A stretch of DNA of 64,000 nucleotides from Nemertoderma westbladi. Lineage: Eukaryota > Xenacoelomorpha > Nemertodermatida > Nemertodermatidae. Where the stretch lies: assembly GCA_032718475.1 (NCBI GenBank), contig JAUCBJ010004893.1:206677-270676 (forward strand), read 5' to 3'. Each line of letters begins with the position of its first letter. Position 1 is the first letter of the stretch. Positions 11,557 through 22,061 of this stretch are shown in pieces. A program made the position numbers and the translations under genes. Below the pieces are notes generated by a model. It saw nothing but the letters and a program-made list of their open reading frames with translations, was not told where the DNA came from and did no database searches.

Positions 11557-13047
11557 TATATTGTCTAATAATAAATATATTGTCTAATAATAAATATATT
11601 GTCTAATAATAAATATATTGTCTAATAATAAATATATTGTCTAATAATAAATATATTGTCTAATAATAAATATATTGTCTAATAATAAATATATTGTCTA
11701 ATAATAAATATATTGTCTAATAATAAATATATTGTCTAATAATAAATATTTTGTCTAATAATAAATATATTGTCTAATAATAAATATATTGTCTAATAAT
11801 AAATATATTGTCTAATAATAAATATATTGTCTAATAATAAATATATTGTCTAATAATAAATATATTGTCTAATAATAAATATATTGTCTAATAATAAATA
11901 TATTGTCTAATAATAAATATATTGTCTAATAATAAATATATTGTCTAATAATAAATATATTGTCTAATAATAAATATATTGTCTAATAATAAATATATTG
12001 TCTAATAATAAATATATTGTCTAATAATAAATATATTGTTTAATAATAAATATATTGTCTAATAATAAATATATTGTCTAATAATAAATATATTGTCTAA
12101 TAATAAATATATTGTCTAATAATAAATATATTGTCTAATAATAAATATATTGTCTAATAATAAATATATTGTCTAATAATAAAATATATTGTCTAATAAT
12201 AATTATATTGTCTAATAATAAATATATTGTCTAATAATAAATATATTGTCTAATAATAAATATATTGTCTAATAATAAATATATTGTCTAATAATAAATA
12301 TATTGTCTAATAATAAATATATTGTCTAATAATAAATATATTGTCTAATAATAAATATATTGTCTAATAATAAATATATTGTCTAATAATAAATATATTG
12401 TCTAGTAATAAATATATTGTCTAATAATAAATATATTGTCTAATAATAAATATATTGTCTAATAATAAATATATTGTCTAATAATAAATATATTGTCTAA
12501 TAATAAATATATTGTCTAATAATAAATATATTGTCTAATAATAAATATATTGTCTAATAATAAATATATTGTCTAATAATAAATATATTGTCTAATAATA
12601 AATATATTGTCTAATAATAAATATATTGTCTAATAATAAATATATTGTCTAATAATAAATATATTGTCTAATAATAAATATATTGTCTAATAATAAATAT
12701 ATTGTCTAATAATAAATATATTGTCTAATAATAAATATATTGTCTAATAATAAATATATTGTTTAATAATAAATATATTGTCTAATAATAAATATATTGT
12801 TTAATAATAAATATATTGTCTAATAATAAATATATTGTCTAATAATAAATATATTGTCTAATAATAAATATATTGTCTAATAATAAATATATTGTCTAAT
12901 AATAAAATATATTGTCTAATAATAATTATATTGTCTAATAATAAATATATTGTCTAATAATAAATATATTGTCTAATAATAAATATATTGTCTAATAATA
13001 AATATATTGTCTAATAATAAATATATTGTCTAATAATAAATATATTG
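11557..13047. repeat. 19-bp AT-rich minisatellite
   Basis: About 78 very uniform copies of a 19-bp unit, tattgtctaataataaata. Rare variants are duplicated at a fixed distance: gtttaa at 12039 and 12761 (722 bp = 38 units), and the aaaatata/aattata pair at 12181 and 12904. A block of about 0.7 kb was therefore copied within the array. Confidence 0.97.
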
Positions 13048-13134
13048 TACAAAAAGGCTTTGTCAAATTGAACTCCACACTATCGCATCAAATCAATATT
13101 TATATATATCAATATTATTTATACTTCTAATTAA

Positions 13135-13540
13135 GCCACAGAATCAAGAATAGAGTCAATGAAACCGCAATCATCGATTTAGTGGGTGTAGACATCTTCA
13201 AATTAGGACTGGAGTGTTTAGTTCCCGAGTTATTGCCTAAAAGGAGCAGGCCGGCTCCTGGCTGAACCCAGCATTTGAGGGTAAATAGTGATATACAACA
13301 TACACATTAACATACACCAACTTATTAGATCATTGCAAGTCGAATGAGTCTGTTCAATAGCGTATATGCTATATATCGCTTAACGTAATATTAGGTTGGG
13401 CCGGCCCCGGCCTGCATCTTTTTTGCAATATCTCGGGAACTAATCACTCTAGTCCTAATTTGTGGTGTCTACTGCCTACTAAATCGATAATTTATTATCG
13501 ATCACTACTGATTAAATGAGTCTATTCTTGATTCTGTGGC
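13135..13540. mobile_element. Foldback/MITE-like element, about 406 bp
   Basis: The ends are inverted copies: gccacagaatcaagaatag at 13135 and its complement finishing at 13540. The inverted homology continues inward for roughly 120 bp per arm with mismatches (shared phrases aaattaggact, tagttcccgag and gcaggccgg). There is no coding capacity. This is the structure of a non-autonomous inverted-repeat transposon; the target-site duplication is unclear. Confidence 0.65.
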
Positions 13541-15224
13541 ATAATAAAAATGAATCATTTTTAGAGGATTACGTATTTATCGATTTGACGTGATGACGTT
13601 GAGTTGAACTATTCTGAAGGTTTCTGCACCCATTAAGTCGAGAATTGCGGTTCGATTGAGCCTAAGATTTAGTATAAGAAGTTGGGGACAAGAAGTTGGT
13701 TAACACGAAAACGGAGTCTATGAGGCTGTTGGGCACAGTGTCGCTTTCGTGTGAAATATTTAAAGCTATTGGGCTACCACTAAGATAATATATTTTTTGC
13801 AATAAAATTTTGCAAAATCACTATTGGAATGAAAAAGAACACTTTTTACTAACTTATATAAAAGTTCTCAAACATTTTAGTTTTTGGCCCAGTCTACTAG
13901 TCAAGACAGTTTGCCTGTAGGTTTGCCGCCAAAGCTCACCGTAGCATCATCCCATCATCAACAGATTTAAAGCTTCTGAACACAAATAAACAGGTTTGTA
14001 AAATGGCTTACCGCACGTGGATGTGATGAGAATAGGACCAACTAACTGACACTCCTGTCGAGTCCTGTCTATATTTTATACTGTAGTTCTTACTTGTGAC
14101 CAAAAATCATTGGACGTAGAGTCTGAAACCATGGAAACAGCCATTTTGTAGTTCCAAATGGTTGATTCTTGTTTTTTAACATGACGCATTGATAGCTTAT
14201 TTAAATGGAGCTTTACTGCGTTCGAAAATTAATTAATTAAAAGCTTCACGCTCACAACTAGGGTTACAATAATAGCACAGTCTAAATAAAGGCTGAACAC
14301 TGTGAACAGCCGGTACAATTTCTTCACATTATAGTGTAGTTCATCAAACCTGTTATATGATTCTGTTGGTTAGAGTTGCCGTAATAATTTTTTATAATAT
14401 AATTCTTACTTGAATTCATGCCTGTTCTTATTGATAGGTTAATGGGGTATTTCCCACTTGTCAAAGATTTGAAGTTCAAACTTCAAATTGTTTTGACACG
14501 TTTTGAGCTCTCACATAATTAATGCGGTGTATTTTGTTAACAATATAGGATTACACAGAGAATACAACATATTGAAAAACAATTTCAGTTAACATCCCAA
14601 ATAATATTATTTATAAGCAAATGTAATAGAAAGACAATAATTACCAACACCTAGTATCCTGCCAGTTTCATACAGTAAGTCTACTTACTACACCAAAACC
14701 AGCGCTGGTTACTCACATTCCAAATTAGTGATTATCTACGGTAGATCTGTGAAAGTTAAATATTTATGTGTGAACAGGGACGTAGAGGACGATTATTTCA
14801 ACTTGAGAGTTGAAAGCGGATTATAAATATAAGTGGCAGTCATACGAGTACTGTCGTTTACGGACCCAACCCGTGCTTAATAGCATCGGCTCAGAGTAAT
14901 TTAACAACAATCTAAGTGTTATTGATAATGCACAGAGCATGACTTCAGATTAATTAATAGTATATCCGGTATAATTCAATATTGACCTATCTGTTAAGTG
15001 CTCATATATGAATGAATGGGTGAATTGACAAAGAACTTAGTTCACGTGGAGATGAAAGTAGCTGCTTATTGTAACAGTACCCCCCAGAGTATGGGAATAT
15101 GGAATAACTTAATAAGTTAAATAAGTGAGACTGTGTGAGACCATTGTGGGAGTTTTAATGTTAAGTGCATGCATGATCCCGTGCATTATTTTTCGAGCTC
15201 GCTCGACTTAATAGTAAGTAGTAG
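13541..15224. other. Intergenic, no gene seen
   Basis: AT-rich DNA with no open frame or RNA signature that I can support. Confidence 0.5.
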
Positions 15225-15228
15225 TAGC

Positions 15229-15704
15229 ACGGTCCCGTGCTGTTACACCAGTCGGATAGCACGGTCCCGTGCTGTTACACCAGTCTGCTAGCACGGTCCC
15301 GTGCTGTTACACCAGTCGGCTAGCACGATCCTGTGCTGTTACACCAGTCGGCTAGCACGGTCCCGTGCTGTTACACCAGTCGGCTAGCACGGTCCCGTGC
15401 TGTTACACCAGTCGGCTAGCACGGTCCCGTGCTGTTACACCAGTCGGCTAGCACGGTCCCGTGCTGTTACACCAGTCGGCTAGCACGGTCCCGTGCTATT
15501 ACACCAGTCGGCTAGCACGATCCCGTGCTGTTACACCAGTCGGCTAGCACGGTCCCGTGCTGTTACACCAGTCGGCTAGCACGGTCCCGCGCTGTTACAC
15601 CAGTCGGCTAGCACGGTCCCGTGCTGTTACACCAGTCGGATAGCACGGTCCCGTGCTGTTACACCAGTCGGCTAGCACGGTCCCGTGCTGTTACACCAGT
15701 CGGA
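15229..15704. repeat. 32-bp hairpin-bearing satellite, left block
   Basis: About 15 copies of a 32-bp unit. Each contains AGCACGG-TC-CCGTGCT, an inverted repeat with 7-bp arms, followed by gttacaccagtcggct. Variants gatcc, gatag and gcgct mark individual units. The same unit resumes at 17101-17186 on the far side of a LINE relic. Confidence 0.95.
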
Positions 15705-15822
15705 TATGCTTTGCAGGACATTGCTTTCAGTGCAGCCAGTGCATAATCTTGTACTTTGGCAGCCTCGTGGAGTGAATAAGTATGGTGGACAGCCCATGCC
15801 TTTCTTGAGACGCATCTTACTA
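15705..15822 (+). mobile_element. Short LINE 3' fragment
   Basis: This piece matches 16846-16959 of the adjacent LINE relic (shared phrases gctttgcaggacattgctt, gtgcataatcttgtactttg and gagtgaataag), with an internal deletion. It lies directly upstream of the larger fragment in the same orientation and is followed by an AGT/ACT-rich linker. It is either an independent 5'-truncated insertion or a product of rearrangement. Confidence 0.75.
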
Positions 15823-15848
15823 CTAGTACTACTACAGTACTACTAGAA

Positions 15849-17095
15849 TTGGCAAGCTGGACCATGGAGCCCATTTTGGCTCTTAGAAGGATAATTGAAG
15901 AGTTATCAAAAAAGAAAGACAGGCATCTGGCTGTTATCTTTGTTGACTTCTTCAAGGCCTTTGATTCAGTCTCTCGCTCACGTATGTTCAGCATACTTTC
16001 ATTATATGGGATTCCTGATGAAATTATTGCAGCAATCAGATCAGTATACGATGGTTCGACAACATTTGTGTCTACTGTTGACGGTGACACAGAACCATTT
16101 GAAGTGTTATGTGGAGTCCTCCAGGGAGACACACTTGCACCATTCTTGTTCATAATTGTGGTTGACTATGTTCTACGCATATCCTTAGATCATCATAATG
16201 ATGATGGAGTGATGATAACTCCACCTACTGGCTCCAGAAATCGAGGAAATCCTGCCAAGTACCTAACTACTCTAGACTTTGCTGATGAGATAGGAGTACT
16301 CTCAGAATCACTAGAGGGAGCCCAACGGCTCCTTAGCTCATTAGAACATGCTGCTTCTAGTGTTTGTCTTTTTATTAACTCCAGAAAGACCAAAATTTTG
16401 ACAGTTAACTTTTAAAGCCCTCAGCAAGTCTCTGATCGGATGAGCATAAGCTCAAAGGATGGTATGCTTGAGCATGTGGACGACATCTGTTACCTGGAAT
16501 CATGGATCCGGAAGTCAGGTGAGGACCTTCGAATACGTAAGGGAAAGGAAAGGCATGGGCAGCTTTGAATAGGCTTTCCAAGATTTGGAAGTCACCGAGA
16601 ATTAATCAGAAACTTAAGGTCCGATCATTTAGAGCAGCTGTAGTTCCAGTACTCCTCTATGGGAGTCCATGCTGGGCTCTAACTGCTGAGGACACCAAAT
16701 CTCTGGATGGCACATTCACAAGAATGCTACGCCGGGTTCATTGTGTCAAGTACAATGCACACATCTCCAACCAGACACTATATAACATTGGAGGTGTCTC
16801 ATTGGTTCCCCCAAACTTGACACTAGAACAAAATCGCCTCCGCTTTGCAGGACATTGCTTTCGACGTGAGGACCATCCAGTGCATAATCTTGTACTTTGG
16901 CAGCCTCATGGAGTGAATAAGCATGGTGGACAGCCCATGACTTTCTTGAGACGCATCTTAAATGACACTGGCCTTGAAGATGCGGATGATCTAGCAAATG
17001 TCATGGGTGATAGGGAGTTGTGGCGGCGCAATTTTGTCGACAAGCCGGCACAGCATTCTTATAAATACAGCTGCACTGCAGCATGCCGATGCTAG
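15849..17095 (+). pseudogene. Dead non-LTR retrotransposon reverse transcriptase
   Basis: This is the 3' half of a LINE-type reverse transcriptase ORF. Part 1 (15849-16415) has FVDFFKAFDSV (motif A, first catalytic Asp), GVLQGDTLAPFLF and LDFADEIGVLS, where the usual catalytic FADD/YADD pair is Ala-Asp-Glu. A stop follows at 16413. The homologous frame continues through 16416-16564 (EHVDD, IRKSGED) and, after a frameshift, through 16565-17095 with VVPVLLYGSPCWALT, the thumb-like LRFAGHCFRR and GGQPMTFLRR. It lacks the endonuclease and N-terminal fingers. The stop, frameshift and Asp-to-Glu change make it inactive. The same family recurs at 28497-29310 on the minus strand. The clade is not assigned. 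Confidence 0.88.
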
Positions 17096-17100
17096 TAGTA

Positions 17101-17186
17101 GTGCGATCCCGTGCTGTTACACCAGTCGGCTAGCACGATCCTGTGCTGTTACACCAATCGGCTAGCACGGTCCCGTGCTGTTATTG
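17101..17186. repeat. 32-bp satellite, right block
   Basis: About two and a half units identical in kind to the 15229-15704 array. They suggest that the LINE pieces landed inside, or were carried with, one satellite block. Confidence 0.9.
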
Positions 17187-18479
17187 TATTGTATGCCCGT
17201 ATTGTGAAATCACACAAAATTATAAAATTTTTGCATTTATTGGTATATTTCACAGTATTGACAGCTTGTTATTACTTGTTAGGGAGATGGCCTGCTCGGT
17301 GCAATAAAGGGTTAAGCATAGAATGAAAAGTTATTCCGACCGTTTCTAGTCTCAAGGCCAGGGGATTAGCCGTTATCGAGATTTAGCGCTTCGGATATTG
17401 ACTATTCGGGTGGAAGACTCGCTCGAAACAAAAAATTACCCAGATCGAAATCGTTGCTACGTTACAACGAAATCGTTGCTACCCCCTTCGGTCTGTCTAT
17501 TAAAAAAAGTTTTTGCTTAGCTTGATTTATTGCAACTTCCCGACGACTTTGGATAAAAGTAGTTAATATTTCTTCTAGAGCTATCTTTACTATATCCAAC
17601 AACAAAAGAATCGTATCCGTAGGCGAACACGCGGCCGAGGTATTCGCGTTTCCGTACGGCGACTCTCGTCGTATGATCATGCGAAATACGCATTTTACGC
17701 GATGCCGAGAAAACGGACGCTACGACACAGTCGCGTACAAACTGAAAGTCACGTCCTTCTTCACTGTTCCCTATCAGCCAATCAGAGACCGATACACCAA
17801 TCTCGATTTCGACGGCGAAATTTCCACCCTACTGAAAAGGCCCCTGAGAAAAAAGTTTACACGTTTGTGTTTGAAGTCTTAAAAAACCGCAAATGGCACA
17901 TTTCTATTAAGCTTTAGCGATTTTTATATCTTGTACCATGCCAAAAAAAAGTGCCATGTGCCACATGCTAAAAAGTGTCACTTCTGACACGAATGACATT
18001 TCTTTGTAGTCTGTGGGTTAAAACTTCTGACCTGCCATTGTCATTTTAGTTTAATCTTGTCATGTAATATCGTCGTAGGATTCTAGTAGTAGTTGAGTCT
18101 CTGCAGTATTATTCAGTGATATTTTTTACTGTTTCTTTTACGCTGTCTTAGATTGCATTAGGTATTGGATTGTACTGATTTAGATAATTTGGATTATTTT
18201 ATTTATGGATTATTTAGATAATTCGGGTTATTTTTTATAACGAGATTTAACGAATAATGCATTGACATTAATTATATTTTGAACAGTAAAAATATACATT
18301 ATGTAATGTTACCGTCAGTGTTTATGTTTATACTTCTTGTCTTGTTTGTATTTTCCTATTTTGTGTAATATCCTATAATATTCTCTATTAATTTACTGTC
18401 AATAAACACTATACTTAATAAATTAAATTCACCTAACACTATTGTAATACATTGTAAATAAAGGAACGTCTTAAAAGCG
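17187..18479. other. Intergenic, no gene seen
   Basis: Short open frames around 17462-17917 overlap on both strands and show no recognisable domain. A local direct repeat of cgaaatcgttgctac occurs near 17450-17480. Confidence 0.45.
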
Positions 18480-19535
18480 ACGTAAAAGGGGCGAGCGACG
18501 AAAGTAAGCGAGCTTAGCATACAGGTACCACTAACTCAATCGGTGTGTCTGTTGTTCTGTTGATATGTTGTTCTGTTGTTCTGTCGTTCTGTTGTTCTGT
18601 CGTTCTGTCGTGTTCAATTTTAAACGTTAATAACTCAGCCAAATGTTAATGAAATCTATCCAAACTTGGTACACATGTAGTCTGGCAAAAGTTTAGAAAT
18701 TTTCCTAGTTGAATTTACGTGTCGCCTTCGAGAAGCTAAGATATTAGCAGTTAATTAGTTATAAGTTGGTTAGGGTAAAAACAGCATTTTCAAACTGCCT
18801 CTCAAAGGATATTAATTATTTTCTAGTATAAGATTTAAATAATTATACTTAAAAATTATACATGAGCTTAACAATAAGAATATCTGACTTTCGGTTAACT
18901 AAAATAAGTGATAAAGTGTATTTTCTGACACATTTTTTTTTTTATCGGAGACACTACTTTATCTAAAAAATTAAACGATTTACTTGTATTGAATTTATAT
19001 TTAATATTTTTAGTTAAACAGCTGTAATAATTGTCAAATAAGATGTTATTTTATTAATTATCATTAATATGGTGTATAAAAATTGTTATATGAAATATAA
19101 CAATTAACTGGACGATGAAATGGAGCTCTGACAATTCCCCCTTCCCCCCTAGCGGCAGACAGAGGAATTGTAAAAATCTGTATGTGTGCAGAATTTTTGA
19201 TTAAGCAATGCTCTTAGGTTACTACTGTACTAACTACCAAACTTCAGATGAATCTGATCGTTGGTTCTAAAATTACAGCTACTTTTTCATTTCTGTCAAT
19301 TCGCCCCATAGCGACAGACAGAGGAATTATAGAAGTCTGTAGTGTGTTGAATTTCTAAACTTTTTCTAGACTACATGTGTAGCAAGTTTGGTTCCATTTC
19401 ATCCATGATTGACCGACTTAGAGGCGCTCAAACATTCTATCTAGCCACAAACCCAGCCATCCAGCCAGCCAGTCACAAACACACAAACAAACTAACAATA
19501 GCTGCAGGAACCCGAGCAGAGCTCAAGTGATAATT
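18480..19535. mobile_element. Foldback element of about 1 kb
   Basis: The arms 18632-18700 and 19351-19420 are inverted copies (shared core ccaaacttg, acacatgtagtct and agtttagaaatt). Between them, 19127-19292 and 19293 onward are diverged direct copies about 166 bp apart, each with gacagacagaggaatt. The left flank has a short tgttgttc/tgtcgttc simple repeat. No protein is encoded. The outer limits are approximate. Confidence 0.6.
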
Positions 19536-19696
19536 TATATCCTATTAATAGGTATATGACATGCGGTATTCAGCGAATCTCACTACAAAAAAATCCATAT
19601 CTGTGATTATTTCAGATCAAATTTATTGAAATATTAAGGATTCGAATTTACGAAAATTTCACTCAGAAATTTTCGGGGCTTGCAGCAGAAAATTTG

Positions 19697-19772
19697 CTGC
19701 TGCAACCGGGTCTCGAACTCGGTAAATAATAGCATAGCACCTGTGCTCTGACCACTGAGCTACAATGTCGTA
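19697..19772 (-). repeat. tRNA-derived SINE-like head
   Basis: On the minus strand there is a box A-like TAGCTCAGTGGTCAGAGC with a good D-arm (GCTC/GAGC). About 40 bp later comes a box B-like GAGTTCGAGACCCGG forming most of a T-arm. The anticodon arm and acceptor stem do not pair well, so this is more likely the head of a tRNA-derived SINE than a working tRNA. Toward its 5' side is a long hairpin (19771-19833). Confidence 0.6.
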
Positions 19773-19833
19773 CTTTCTGCCACTAAAATAGTAGTAGAAA
19801 GACTTTCTGCCACTATTTTAGTGGTAGAAAGTA
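19771..19833. repeat. Inverted repeat hairpin next to the SINE-like unit
   Basis: Arms of 21 bp (19771-19791 and 19813-19833, core tttctgccactaaaatag) pair with a single C/T difference that would be G-U tolerant in RNA. The loop is about 21 nt. Confidence 0.8.
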
Positions 19834-20629
19834 ATAATAGTGTGCGAAAGCATTACTTTCTTGCACTGTTTTCTACAAAATTTAGTGAAAAAAAGAAGAT
19901 TTTTCAGATAAAAACAATTAATCGGTGATTATGTATAAGCTGCTCTGACTTCAAAACATTTCTATGGTTTAAAACTGATCAATTATGAAGACAACCAACC
20001 TTTTAAGTTTTGATAATTGAAAATCGAAGAACTAAAACATATTCGTTACATTTACATCACGTAAAGTATTATTACTCCAAAAAGCTTACAAGTTTTTAGT
20101 TAGAAGATTATTTTAGCTCTTCTTCGTATCGTAGATTAAATATTATGCCCTAAAGGTATTAAAGTAACTTAAATCCCTGGCTGTAAGTACAGGAAGGTTA
20201 AGGCTGTCATCAAATAATCATAAAATAGCCGTATATATGATGGTATACGTCCCATGATAAAAATTACAATAGCTGCCGGCAACTAGTTAGAATTCACATA
20301 GGAATTATCTATCATTTCTTGCAGTTCCCGATGGAATTACAACTAACTATCAGGGGGGAGGCGGACTCTGAGATATCGAATGTTTCAATGATCGTCGTCC
20401 CATTCGTAGTCAACGCAATAAAATATTGAGATCTTACAACAACTGATGTCAAACATATAATCCCTTCTTCTAATTGCTCCGGGTATCAGATACCTCCAAT
20501 AATTATTATAATAAATTACAATGATTCATACAGAATCGCCAGAACATTGAGCTCCCAAACTAAAGAAATGTATAACTTCCAATTCAGTTTGTCTAAAGTT
20601 GGTGGCCTATACTATATATCAACGATTTT

Positions 20630-21208
20630 ATGTCAAAGGTTCCACAGCTTCAAAGGTTCCACGGGGTCCGTCAAAGGTTCAAAAGAGCTTGCCTTTGTCT
20701 ATCTGGCACCGTAAATATGAGCATCATATCCATTGAATTTGCCTTAAAACTTTGGGATGCAATAGTTGTCCCGACAGTAACTTACGGCTGCTCAACCTTC
20801 GCTGACCTCACTAGAGATCAGTTAATGGCATTACCTCATGTAAGAAAGACCCGGGGCTTCTATTTTAAAATTTGGTGCGGGATTAGCAAGTTTGCCTCAA
20901 CGACTCCGATCCTTAATGCTGTGGACCATCCAGAACTTTCCACTATTAATCTCTCCTATTTATCAAAAAGGCGGCGAGGCGACGAGTTGGTACACAATTT
21001 TTGTCCAATGGTTACCACCATAAACTGTGTTCGATTAGCTCTTGTTGGAGGCCTTCTGACTCCTGCCACTGTCGGCTTTGTGGCGCGCCTGCCACAGATA
21101 TTCTACACTCGTTATAATGCAGCCTTCTACCGGACGATCCATCCCCTCTTCGTCTCGCTTTTCACTTGCAGTCCTTACAAGACTCACAACTTAATTTCTC
21201 TTAATTAA
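20630..21208 (+). pseudogene. LINE reverse transcriptase C-terminal fragment (second family)
   Basis: An open frame of 192 codons contains ALKLWDAIVVPTVTYGCSTFAD. This resembles the segment after the catalytic core of CR1/L2-type LINE reverse transcriptases, where 'lf..lv.P.l.YG.e.w' is typical. There is no catalytic motif, endonuclease or upstream continuation, so it is a truncated relic. It differs clearly from the LINE at 15849-17095. The assignment rests on one motif; the rest is unrecognised. Confidence 0.5.
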
Positions 21209-22061
21209 TTCTTACATTAAATTTGTTAAACTGAGTCCAACGGAAATTTCAACGACACCTCTGAGATCCTTCGATGTGGTGCCATTTTCCCCCGCGTTCT
21301 CACGAGATACTTTCATCGACTAATTACTGTATTAGGCCTACTTAGTGATCTAAATCTGGAAGTCGATCATCTATATACAAGGCCTACGTTGGCCAAGTAT
21401 CCTTCTACCATCTATGTACTAGGCTATCCGGATTGCTAACGCCGCCGCCTCCTTTACAGGGACTAGCTATATGAGATGAAACAGTTTTTTTTTAATAAAA
21501 ACTGAGTGAACATAAGAGTTGAAATTTTTTTGATTTGTAAGGTTTCCAATTACAGAGTAATTTAGTCTGGTTTTACTGTGTTTTGCGCCGTACATCATTA
21601 TCTAACGAGCAAGGTTTCTTGACAAGCTGTAAATAATTCAAGTGAAAAAATAAATTATGTAATGAAATAATAATTTAATAACATCTGATAATCATTTAGC
21701 TAATTAACTTTACACCTTTTTTTAATTACATATTGCGTATTTGTTTCAACAACATAAAACACGTCACAGGGTCAACTAGCATTGTCCAATGGGAATATGC
21801 TCCTAAATCATTACCGGTAACCGCAGAACCACTGAAGTGGCTCGCAAAATACATTTGCATTCGTAAACTGGATTGACCCAACTAATGCCAACACGCTGCT
21901 CAAAAGTTCGTATCAGGTCCGGGCGGGTTTAGGGATGAATAATAATATGACAAAGATTGGCATTACTGTTCACACATATCAACACTGTTACAACAAAAGT
22001 ATTGCAGGCGACCAACGAACCATAACACGTAAACTATTCCACATTAAAGTAAATCAGATAT
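21209..22061. other. Intergenic, no gene seen
   Basis: No coding or RNA feature is supported. No AATAAA is visible on the minus strand close to the end of the next gene. Confidence 0.45.

Noticed and set aside
17300-18025. Possible piggyBac-type ends (gggttaa near 17306 and 18016)
   Set aside because: Both are in the same orientation, no TTAACCC partner with matching inverted repeat was found, and there is no transposase.
20630-21208. A stand-alone host gene of 192 residues
   Set aside because: The only recognisable motif is from a LINE reverse transcriptase C-terminal region, and there is no supporting gene structure.
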